Positions 1 to 9,077 of a DNA stretch of 14,438 nt are shown here, in pieces. The DNA lies in assembly GCF_001949145.1 (NCBI RefSeq), contig NW_019091583.1, positions 216,078 to 230,515 on the forward strand. Direction: 5' to 3'. The position numbers were made by a program, and so were the translations under genes. Positions within the stretch are counted from its first letter, which is position 1. Every line of letters starts with the position of its first letter. This DNA is from Acanthaster planci (Eukaryota; Echinodermata; Asteroidea; Valvatida; Acanthasteridae). The notes under the pieces were generated by a model. The model had not been told where the DNA came from. It searched no databases and saw nothing but the letters and a program-made list of their open reading frames with translations.

Positions 1-1231
1 CTTGATTAAGAACTTGAAAATGATGGACTCTACCTAGAAACTGAAATGTCCATTAACTGGAAATGAATAACCGTTCTTATGCCTCTGACCTAGATTCTCT
101 TTTCAATATCTGGCTCAATAGACAGCCGTTGAGAGATACAATCTTAGGCGCCTGAGGAGATGTTTTACAATTCTATTTACATCATTTACATCGTAAATAC
201 CGGATTATGGAATAGACGGTTTGCAGTTCATGAATATAAGTGGCGTTATGGAAGTCGATCGTCTTATACATTATGGCGATCTCCGGTAGGTTATCAGTTT
301 TCATGAAAGGCCTGGGGCTTCTTTTAAACGAGAATTGACGCCCATGGCGAACGTTTCACAGTGCCACGCTATGTGCATTCAGATGATCAGCAATACGACG
401 AACTGTCTCTCGTTTATCAATCTGCATGTCATTCCGTGCGGGGAAAAATTCCTCATCCATCAAAATTTTTGCTGAGGGATTTTTCCTTCTGGGACTGATA
501 TTTCCCTTTCATCTGAACCGCGGGCAACAGGTAAATCCAACTAAACCGCTGATTCCTGCACAAATTATTATTTATGAGTGTTTCGAAAGATATTTGTAGC
601 GGGATTCCAATTGCAGCGTTAGGCGCAAAACCGGAAATACTTTAAATATCTTACCAAAGGTGAATCTCAACACCCTTTAATAGGAAATTACCAGAGAAAA
701 AAAACCACCTGATTTTGTATGCATTATCAAAGAAAAATTACACAATCTCTTCATTTAATGTATTTGTTGTCAATGTTTGTGCAATAACTTTCTCACTAAA
801 TGTTAGTATCAAAGTCGTGGTAAGTGAACCTGGTACAAAGATGCATAGACCTATGTATATGGTACATGTACACGTATTTTTTGGCTTGTTTTCAGCTAAA
901 GGTAAGGTATATCACCCAGTGCAGAAATATTTATTAAGCAAAAGAAATCAACATTATTTACATTTCATAACGAGAAAGCTTATGCAGTTGTTCTTTCATT
1001 TAGTCTTTAAAGTGCTATCTTTATTTCCATTATCAATTTTTTTCTTCTCACAATGAGGTGAAGACAAGGTGTTCAGTATGTCAACTGGTGAACTTAAGAA
1101 ATTAAATATTCCAGGTGGCTCTCCTTCCGCACTATAATATCAGTCTCAAGCCCGAGGCGAGACTTGTATGAAACAGAAACCAGACACCAAAAGCATGTCT
1201 TTTTACACGGTAAAATAGCCCATCAGTCATT

Positions 1232-1262
1232 CATTCTTCAATCGTCGGAGGATTGAGGAATG
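1232..1262. repeat. Inverted repeat / hairpin, 12-bp stem with 7-nt loop
   Basis: CATTCTTCAATC (1232-1243) pairs with GATTGAGGAATG (1251-1262) around the loop GTCGGAG. Eleven of the twelve pairs are Watson-Crick and one is a G-U type pair. No surrounding open reading frame or known element explains it, and its function is unknown. Confidence 0.6.
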
Positions 1263-2756
1263 TCAGGTTTAGCACAGTAGCACCAAAGGGTGTGGGACAG
1301 GTTGTTTCGTATTGATAGTTCTATTAATTAGGGCTCCGATATTTTCCGCGTCAATGTCACACCTGACATATAATTTTTAAGTTCAGAACACGTTTTCCGA
1401 TTCCAAGAGTGGTGAATTAATGCAAATCACCTGCTAAACAAGTAGAAATAGTTTGAAACCAATTTCAGTGATATTCCCATGTCAAATTATACAGGTCAGG
1501 TGAAACAGGGAACACAAAAATGTCACGTTACTACCCCAAATTCATTGAATGACCCATAAACCAATCTATTTTTGGGAGCTGTATGTTGACACAATATAAA
1601 GTTTTGAGACTTCTTGAGTTCTAAACAAAGCTCTGAGTAAGCACTCACTGCTCAGCCATAGAAATATGAGAGGAATGCGGAAAGGAACGTTGCATCCCGA
1701 CTCCTCTGCAACGGTTGGGTATGAACTCTATACGGGATCAAAAATATATTCCGAGTATTTCCCAACAAAATTAAAATTTTTCTCAGTCCCAGATTCATGT
1801 CTTTTCAGCATTTCTTCACTGTCTGACCCTCATTGGAATAAATTACGTACTGAAAAAAGGGCAGGCAGGATACCACATTCCTTCAGAAATGCACTCCTCG
1901 GTAATTCCAACAACACAATACACTCACCTAACGTTAGATGCACTGATGACGAAAACCTTTATACGTGCCATTATCACATGTTGCTGATGACCTCCCCAGA
2001 AATCCAGCTTTGTATCGTGTTGGCGAAACTGCAGGCTAGATGTCTCGTGGAGCTTGTGTGCTCTTTGTATTAACTGATTGTATAATCCGTTATTGTTGCC
2101 TAAGCGTCCCGTACACATGAACCAGGCAACATGAATACATTACGGTTTGCACCAAATACGTTGTCCAAACTTAACTGTATTGGGCCAGTTTTTCCACTCT
2201 GCAATCCCGAGCTATCCCATTCATGGTCTCACTGAAGTCCCTGACGAGCCTATTGAGCTCCAGTTCCTTTGGATTGTTTCAATCTTGCCAGTGAATGCGG
2301 AAAACCCCCGAGACTTCCTTCACAGATGGCGCCAGCAAGACTGTTGACGAGCCGCCATTTTCTTTTCCCATGCGGCTTTGCGCGAAACAGGACACCGCGG
2401 AGAAAATCACATTATTGATCTGTTCGCACCTCCGAATGCCACTACATTTAATGCAACGCGTACTAAATCACTTACAGCCGCTTAATTAAAATGCATAAGA
2501 ATACCTAAACGCACAGATGCAGGATGTTTAAATTTCCAACTTTTGGCAAGCGAGTCCCACCTCTGTACGGTGCGCCATACAGGACGCTACTTGTGATCAC
2601 TCCGTTGTGCCAGACGCCAGTCTCCACGACTGTTGTTTGTTTGATTTCATAGAAGCTTTTTGGAAACAAAGTCCCATCATATTCTCTTAGAATCAATTAT
2701 CTTATAGGAATTCCTGTAAAAAAAATAGAACACGCAGCACACTGTCGTACCTCTTC

Positions 2757-2979
2757 AAGCGCGGATCTGGGCGATGGGGGGTCAAACCCTCATCACTACT
2801 CAGACAAAAAAAAACGGTTTTAAAAATGGAGAAAATAATAAAAGACAACAAAATTAAATTAAAAAACAAGGAAATATCCCGCAAAATACTCTGATATGTA
2901 CAAGGTGAGTGTAACTAGAAGGAAACTATGTAGTCCGAAAAAATGACCCTCCCGAAAAATTCCTAGATCCGCCCCTGCA
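2757..2979. mobile_element. MITE-like non-autonomous DNA transposon, about 220 bp
   Basis: The right end, read on the minus strand from 2979, begins TGCAGGGGCGGATCTAGG and continues to a GGGAGGGTCA block. The left end, read on the plus strand from about 2757, begins AAGCGCGGATCTGGG and continues to a GGGGGGTCA block. The two ends therefore form imperfect terminal inverted repeats of roughly 30 bp sharing GCGGATCT and GGGTCA. The interior is AT-rich and has no transposase. Termini beginning near CAGGGGCGGATC are, from memory, common in hAT-type elements of invertebrates. A possible degenerate duplication, CTCTTC, occurs just outside each end (2751-2756 and 2981-2986). The class assignment is tentative. 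Confidence 0.6.
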
Positions 2980-2993
2980 TGCTCTTCTATATT

Positions 2994-3190
2994 TGTTGCT
3001 ACCATTGTTGCCGTTGTAAATTATGTAGTGTTGCTTTTGTAATTGTCGTTGCTATCGTTGTCGTGTTTTTGTTTTTGTTTTTGTTTTTTGGGTGTATTTT
3101 GTTTTCATTTTTATGTTTTGTGCCCATTGTTATGAAAAACCCCAGTAAATTTTTTCTGTTTCTTTTTCGTTGTTTCTTTTTTTCTTGTCC
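2994..3190. repeat. T-rich low-complexity and simple-sequence tract
   Basis: Degenerate GTTGYT-like units (2994-3064) run into a short perfect GTTTTT array (about 3065-3089) and then a T/TTTC-rich stretch. The tract abuts the right end of the MITE-like element. The hydrophobic, F- and L-rich translation that it gives on the plus strand is an artefact of composition. Confidence 0.75.
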
Positions 3191-3396
3191 AAAAGGAAAG
3201 TACTCAAGAAACGCCTAGTTTCAGTTCGTGGTGTTAGTGACAGTTTATGTATTTGCACATTCCTCCTTTGTTGTCTCCACTTTCTCCAATGGTGGCCTCG
3301 AGGAACGATGGGCAGTACCGCCTCCACTAATTAGTGCGACCTCTGGCATACAGCTTCAAAAACGGTTTGAGCACTCTATTAACTTTCTGCGTGCCG

Positions 3397-3415
3397 TTCT
3401 TTCACCTGTCTGCAG
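3397..3415 (+). other. Splice acceptor of the GPCR terminal exon
   Basis: A pyrimidine-rich run (TTCTTTCACCTGTCTGCAG) ends in AG at 3414-3415. It comes immediately before the abrupt rise in GC content and the start of recognisable GPCR tail sequence. The exon begins with the last two bases of a split codon (phase 1 intron). Confidence 0.8.
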
Positions 3416-3678
3416 CTCGCTTCCGGAAGGAGTTCCAACGGGCCTTCTCCTGTTGCCCGTGCGTGAGCGTGCCGGAGCGGCGCAAGCGGCCGGGCAGCGC
3501 CTCGTACCAACGGTGCCGGGACTTCACCGCCCGCAGCGGCAACAACGGTGTAAGCCAGACGGACTACCGGTCCCACGACCACAGCACTGAGTACCTGCAA
3601 CTGTCCAAGCTCGGCAAGGCGAACGGGGCGAACAACAACTCCGCCCAGGCGGCCAAGTCAGGCGTGCCAAGTGTCTGA
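3416..3678 (+). CDS. Class A (rhodopsin-family) neuropeptide-type GPCR, last coding exon (helix 8 and C-terminal tail)
   Basis: This is a partial gene: only the last coding exon is present. It gives two bases of a split codon, then 86 residues and a TGA stop. Exon residues 1-15 (RFRKEFQRAFSCCPC) match the amphipathic helix 8 that follows NPxxY in peptide-binding class A receptors. Cysteines 12, 13 and 15 are likely palmitoylation sites anchoring the helix to the inner plasma membrane. The remaining tail is cytoplasmic. It has a basic patch (ERRKRP, residues 20-25) followed by serines and a Ser/Thr/Asn-rich stretch suited to kinase and arrestin control. It ends in PSV, which is not a class I PDZ ligand. 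Tachykinin receptors (NDRFR..FK.AFRCCP) and orexin receptors (KFRE.FKAAFSCC) are both close, and the tail motif STEYLQ (56-61) slightly favours tachykinin-like. The family within class A is not settled. GC content is far above the flanks. Confidence 0.82.
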
Positions 3679-5806
3679 TCATGCAGTTGAGCTAATTGAA
3701 TCAAATTTAAATTTGGTCTTAATGGCCGTTCTGTCAGCATTTTGTTCCTTGGGCAGGTGAAACCATTTTCACGAATTATTCCGCACGGTCCAAGAAAAGA
3801 TTTCACGACAGTTTTTAGCCTGTCTCCTATCTTCAAAGTAAGGATTTGACATTTTAACCCCCCCCAAAAAAAAACCAAAACACGAATACGTCTGTCATGA
3901 TTTTTACTTGGAATCTCTGTAGACAAATCTGGTGACCAAGGTCCCACTTGTTATGAGCAGTGGCCCCAGCCAATGGCGGTAAGCATTGTGGTGACAGTTA
4001 CTGTATTATCAGAGCCAATGCTGCGCGACAGCCACTCAGAACAAAGACCAACACAATGCTGCCGCCGTTAAATGGGGCCATCGGAAAGGCTCCGGGTTCC
4101 TCTTGAAGAAGAAAAACTTACGCCAAATATCCACTTACCTCACGCAGTGGGTGACGTCTGTAAATCGTTGCTCAAAGCTAAACATATCCCTGCTCGAACC
4201 ACTGAATAATTCGGGGATTGGCTCGCAACGGCACAGGAACACGTTGCACGCCGCTTCATTTGACAGCATTATTGAGTGGTAACATTCCATTTAGTGTTGG
4301 AATACCTGTTATCACTTGGTATCGTCCCAATGTACATAATGATTCCAAACTAGTGTGTTGATAGGACACTCAATTCCTGGGTAAAATGTTGTTGAACTGT
4401 TGTTGGGTACCCAATATCCTTCCAGTGCTTGTGTGCTGTCAGAGTAAATTGACAAAAATTCCCCGAAATTATAACACGAAACCTCATTTTGCACCATCTG
4501 TTCTTGTAAGTCAGCCACTGTATGGTTTTCTCACATGATATTTTGCAAAGAACTAAACATGAGTGCACGTTCGTTGGTTTAACTGTTACTGGCGGGTTGA
4601 AGTTCAGTGTAAAAGCACTTTTCCTAAGGATGTGGTCATATCTATTTGCTTGAAAATATGACATTTGCCTGATGAGTCCTACTTTTTTTCTGCTGTGTGT
4701 GTGGGGGGCGTATTGCATAAATTCAAACACTGTAGCTGGTCTAAGTTTTCACACCTCGCAACAAAATGAGAGTTCTTTCGCACCGAATTTACGATTATGA
4801 GTTGTATTGCTGTGTACTATAAAATCATCCCCCCTATATTACCGTTCCTGTGGAATGTTACTTACAATATGCATGGGTGCTTGTTTCTGTCAAGCCGAGG
4901 CCTTGAAATTCAAACGTATTATTTTACCGCACAGCAAGGTGCAGTAAATTGTAATTTGTTTCCAGTACGCTGCTTGTCCAACTGTTGTAGTACAATCTTT
5001 CACCAGCGCCCCAACACCGGTGAGACCCTGATTAACACTTACGACACTGGCGTTTGGTTACTTGATCCCGTCTTGGGGGACAGAAGAATTTGGAATAGTC
5101 TCTATTGAACCGACTCTAAGTCATTCCGAATCCACTTCGGTGATTGGAATTCCGCAGGGGTCGAGTGTGGCACGCAACACAACTTTATGTAGCAACGGAA
5201 ACTATATACCTCTCCGTTAACCAGGCCATTCGGATGCGGTCACGAAGTCATGCATCGATTGTGAAGCGTTGAAATCTGTAAGACAGACTACACGTCCCTC
5301 GATAAAATCTGCGTTAAAACGGGCAGTAACAAGAATGGCTTCACCGCAAACAGAGGAGCTGTGTTAACTCAACTCACATGTGGCGTTAACAAAGACAAGA
5401 TCGTCAAAGCGATTTTAAAAAGTTGTTCCCAACAGCTATAGGCCTAAACAAAATAACAGAAATTCAAGTATAATTTTTAGACATGTGGCATTTTTTACGC
5501 GATCTCAAATGAAACAAACCTCAACTAAGACCATAAAAGAAGACTGTCACCAGATTTGAATATAAGCGAGGAAGTCGCTACAAATTTGCAGCCCCCCCAG
5601 GCTTACGGGAAATCGGCGTGAACATTTCGAGTCGTTGAACTTCTTAAGCAATAGCATTGTCAAGATGACAGATGTAGTTTTAAACATGACCCAGCGATGA
5701 CTGAGACAATTTAGTTACCAATCAAAACAATTAACATTAAGATCACAGTCGTCATAAGGCTGCAGTCGGGCTCCCAGAATGCAACACTGTGGTCACAGTG
5801 AGTTAA
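3679..5806 (+). other. Downstream flank of the GPCR gene; probable 3' UTR in its first part
   Basis: Right after the stop codon the base composition falls back to AT-rich and no reading frame resembles a protein. The first canonical AATAAA on this strand after the stop is at 5807-5812, which would imply a 3' UTR of about 2.1 kb. A weaker TATAAA variant occurs at 4818-4823. A run of eight C then nine A lies at 3858-3874. Minus-strand open frames at 3564-3947 and 4350-4730 show no family signature. The extent of the UTR is inference. Confidence 0.35.
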
Positions 5807-5812
5807 AATAAA
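5807..5812 (+). terminator. Candidate polyadenylation signal AATAAA (GPCR gene)
   Basis: This is the first canonical hexamer on the plus strand downstream of the receptor stop codon. Such hexamers arise often by chance in AT-rich DNA, and 2.1 kb is a long distance, so this is only a candidate. The TATAAA at 4818-4823 is an alternative. Confidence 0.22.
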
Positions 5813-5978
5813 ACATTCCATTATTCTGCCTTTATATTGTATTTATAAAATGAAACGGGAAAGAAGGTATTAAGTTTATGTTCCACTGAGGCATGTGTTG
5901 TTGGCATTGACACTGGGCTACATGGACAACGCCAGGGAGAACTGGACGGGATTTGAAGATAGAATTCTTGGACGATGG

Positions 5979-6015
5979 TGGCGCTGTTCAAACATCAGCG
6001 CCATGTTTGAACAGC
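5979..6015. repeat. Two overlapping, mutually exclusive hairpins
   Basis: Stem 1 is TGGCGCTG (5979-5986) with CAGCGCCA (5996-6003), eight perfect pairs around a 9-nt loop. Stem 2 is GCTGTTCAAACAT (5983-5995) with ATGTTTGAACAGC (6003-6015), thirteen perfect pairs around a 7-nt loop. The stems share bases 5983-5986 and 6003, so they cannot form together. Pairing does not extend outward, which argues against a microRNA precursor or a large foldback transposon. Function is unknown. Confidence 0.7.
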
Positions 6016-7200
6016 CACGTTCCCTTGTTTTATGTATCGATGAAAGCAGTAAGTGCGCTGTGCGACGCCAGTATTTTCATAACAAATATTAGCAAAAGAT
6101 TGGCGTTAGCCTTAGGAACGAGTGAAGCTGAGATTTACGTGGGGAGACCTGGGAACAAACGCATTTCTGTGCCCTTAAAGCGCCCGGTATCAGCTTATAA
6201 CCTTCACAACACATGGAGGAAGTTCAGGCTTTGCACGTACATGCTGCCTTAGTAGGCTACATTTTATGCACACGTGAAAGTGTTGACCTGCGTAAATTGT
6301 TCAGATTAATAAGGATTGGCATAATATTAGCCCATTCCAGCACCCCACAACGGCGGTGGGGACTACCAAAAGGGGCAAGTCGCGTCTACATATGTGCGTA
6401 ATTATGACCAAAAAAAACGAAGGCTTTGGACGACTTCTGATTTGGGCGTGCATGATCTCTTAAGGTTCTCTTGCGGGTGTTGGGCGCTGAAGGCCTGGTA
6501 GCAGTGATGCCAATATCTGTCTGCCTCCTCCTTTGTCATTGTTGACAGGGAACGGTGGGCAGGAATCGATGAGAGAAAGGATGGATGTGTCTTGCGGAAT
6601 CAAAAGAAAGATGTGGAACGAGCGAGAGTTTTCAGCAGTGAGAAATAATGTGTGAAACAAGAAGTGTGACGAAGTGGATGGACGTCAGAGAACGTTTAGG
6701 GCTGCAACGCCTTCATGGTACATGCATGTGTAATCTGGGGAAAGAGATAACACTGCCCTCTTACGGTGATTTTGGTTTTTTAATACTACTGATTATCCCA
6801 TTTATATATATTTTCCCCTACAAACAGAGAGTGAGGCCTATTTGAAGAACCAAGTAAACCGAATGACCAAGCGCAGCTAGTCTGGTTCCCATACAAAAAG
6901 ATATAAACTACTCTGAGAGATTCTTTGGTCCGGTGGTCGCCACGGTGACAAAAACTAGAAGAATTTTTCCCCTAGCCAACTTTCCCGAAACCCGCCGATG
7001 TTTCCCGAATCCATTTTTGCTGATTTTTTAATATTGTCGTTCACGTTCGGAAATATCTATAAATCACCTTTCTGTCAGGTTTTGTTGATTTACTACATGT
7101 ATTATTTTTGAACATTAACACCATTTTTGTTAACCTCTTGACAGTGATTACTTTTACAAACTAATGAACACGCTATGATACCGGGCATTATATCCCAGTG
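6016..7200. other. Intergenic stretch, nothing recognised
   Basis: I see no exon with domain-like sequence, no RNA gene and no clear repeat array in this stretch. Short open frames on both strands have no family resemblance. Two near-copies of TTTCCCGAA occur about 20 bp apart near 6983-7007. Confidence 0.5.
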
Positions 7201-7336
7201 CCTGTTTGTGTCGCCCAGATATGGGTCTCAATCCCAAACGCTGGTTCGCTCTTTCCATTGAGCTTTTTTCTGCAGTGACTCCAACAACAGATATGGATTA
7301 CTGATCAGGATTCAGATCCGTGCCGCACAAACACAC
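7201..7336. mobile_element. Foldback MITE-like element, copy A
   Basis: The element starts CCTGTTTGTGTCGCCCAGAT and ends GATCCGTGCCGCACAAACAC. The terminal blocks TGTTTGTG (7203-7210) and CACAAACA (7326-7333) are inverted copies. Copy B at 8940-9077 lies in the same orientation. It shares the left end (about 18 of 20 bases), an internal ACGCTGGTTCGC block (7238-7249 here) and a 21-bp right-end block (18 of 21). There is no coding capacity. Copy A is the more decayed of the two, and no clear target duplication is visible. Confidence 0.65.
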
Positions 7337-8939
7337 CCCTTGTTCAATTCTTCACTCTTCGACAGTGGCTTTCAGACTGACAATTTATTCAAGTCTGAAG
7401 AATTGTCAAGTTCAGGAACTGTCCGTATATATGTATCGGCCATTTTGAATAAGCCATCTGTGAGTTGTATTTGAATAAAATCTGGTAGACTGAGTTCTTT
7501 AATTCACGTGAACATAATTGGAATTCTCCATACTAAAAACACCATGGATATACCTCGTGATTTGGGGCAAGCTTTTGCTACAATAGTTACATAAGAGACG
7601 TCTTACAACGATACACTTTTTCAGTGGGTAAGAAGGGCACAAAGGTACCAGTTCATTCCAGAGATGGTGGTTGGTATGCAAGAGCTTGCCCGAATCACGA
7701 GGTACAGCAAGTGTCTTTAGACTGCCAAATTCAAATTCTTATGTTTATGTGTACTCAGATAACTCGGTGTACCAGATTTTATGCCAATGTAATTCTCAAA
7801 ACGCTTATTGAAAGTGAGGTTGACTCCTCATTTTTGGAAACCCGACATTACATATAACACCAAAGAAATAAAAGTTTTTACGAATTCATGTTTAGAATAC
7901 CTTAAATATTGCGATAAATTGAAATAATTTTTAAATGTTAAAAAAAGAAAGTGAGGCTAGAATCCAACACAGTTTGGCATCACCCCCAATTAGCAGATGA
8001 CATTGAATAGGGGAACACGATTCAGTATGGCTTACCCGTGAGTAAGGCATATTGACTAAAAAGCCCAGGTTGCTAAATTGACTATTGAGGGCGCTTTATG
8101 GTCGGCCCATCAGGTTCCTCATTATAGTTTTGTAAGTAGTATCTCACAACGGGTATGATTCAGAAGTCTGCAAACAAATTGAGGCCTACCTTTTTTTTCT
8201 AAAATATTAAATAGTGGTATTGGAATCGATAGGAGCTGCAGACTGATATTCAGGAGATAAAAACCAGTTGTTGGAGGAAGTATTTTTGAATGTGTGTTAT
8301 AAATGCACGTGTGGGGAATTAAGTAAGTAGCATTTGTGTGGACATTATTGTGTGAAAATTATTGTGTGGATCATATTTTGTAAAAACAAACTCTGCACTG
8401 GAATGTACATTTAAAAATTGATTCTTCGATAACTCAATTGAAAGGCTACCGAGAAAATGTTGAGATAAATTTCCAACGTTATTTTCCCTTGAAATATATT
8501 TAAAAAGGAAAACACAAACAATTGACAATGTGATTATATTTAACAGATGTTACCTAACACGAAATTTAATTTTGTAAATTACTGTTTCCTTCAGCTATCA
8601 CATTTGTAAACTCTAACTCTGTACAATTTATGAATAGATATTTATTGACACAGAAATATTTTGGGATTGGAATTAATTCCCACTAGACAAAGTATGTAAT
8701 GTGGATGAGATATGTTCTGCATGTTGACTAATAACCTTACACATACATTGTAATTAACCCGTAAGCGATCCAAAGTATTAAGTGTATGGTTGAAAGCTGT
8801 CTTCAATAAATCTTGATAATGTGAACTTGTAAAAAGGAGTGACTCGTGTTCTTCAGAGACGGGAACCATTTTACGAGTAGCTGCCAGGCACTTGGCATAA
8901 ACTCCAGCTCCAATGACAGACAGCACTGGTCTCTACGGG
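7337..8939. other. AT-rich intergenic stretch between the two foldback copies
   Basis: No recognised gene. A short direct repeat of ATTATTGTGTG occurs at about 8343-8353 and 8357-8367. The minus-strand open frame at 8926-8642 (94 codons) looks somewhat protein-like but matches no family I know and is treated as a candidate only. A homopolymer T run lies near 8191. Confidence 0.45.
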
Positions 8940-9077
8940 CCTGTTTGTGTCACACAGATCTTGACCTCGATCAGTGATACTGACGCTGGTTCGCACCATC
9001 CACTCTGGGGGTTTTGGTGTCTGTAAACCAGCGACGGATCAGTGATCGTGATTCGGATCCGTGTGAAACAAACACGG
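8940..9077. mobile_element. Foldback MITE-like element, copy B
   Basis: The left arm (8940-8991) and right arm (9026-9077) are imperfect inverted repeats along nearly their whole length, separated by a loop of about 34 nt. The outer ends read CCTGTTTGTGTCACACAGAT on the plus strand and, with a 1-nt gap, CCGTGTTTGTTTCACACGGAT on the minus strand. The inner arm ends pair CGCTGGTT with AACCAGCG. Copy A at 7201-7336 has the same architecture. The element has no open reading frame of note. A mobile origin is inferred from the two copies and the terminal inverted repeats. Confidence 0.72.

Larger units (their letters stand above)
1..3415 (+). other. Putative last intron of the GPCR gene (partial, 5' end outside window)
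   Basis: This AT-rich stretch has no reading frame resembling a protein family and lies directly upstream of a well-formed splice acceptor at 3415. I searched it by eye for the preceding receptor exon (transmembrane helix 7 with its NPxxY motif) and did not find one, so the donor site probably lies left of the window and this intron would exceed 3.4 kb. It contains a 12-bp hairpin at 1232-1262, a MITE-like element at 2757-2979 and a T-rich simple-sequence tract after it. That it is one intron is inference. Confidence 0.55.

Noticed and set aside
715-1056. 113-codon plus-strand open frame in the putative GPCR intron
   Set aside because: AT-driven composition rich in F, L, V, S and K, no domain signature, and no acceptor/donor pair framing it.
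1666-2073. 135-codon plus-strand open frame, the longest in the window
   Set aside because: No family resemblance. A length near 130 codons is expected by chance in 14 kb of such DNA read in six frames.
2901-2912. AAGGTGAGT, a near-perfect splice donor
   Set aside because: It lies inside the MITE-like element and nothing upstream in frame looks like coding sequence.
3228-3590. 120-codon plus-strand frame overlapping the GPCR exon in another frame
   Set aside because: The GPCR frame at 3416-3678 has the helix 8 motif and a natural stop. This one is an out-of-frame, low-complexity shadow.
3564-3947. 127-codon minus-strand open frame overlapping the GPCR exon
   Set aside because: Antisense shadow of the GC-rich exon running into the 3' flank, with no independent evidence.
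4350-4730. 126-codon minus-strand open frame
   Set aside because: No recognisable motif, no CpG or GC shift like that seen in the true exons, and no splice-site framing.
8983-9000. GGTTCGCACC resembling a tRNA B box, suggesting a tRNA-derived SINE
   Set aside because: No A box at the expected distance and no cloverleaf. The full-length inverted repeat structure explains the element better.
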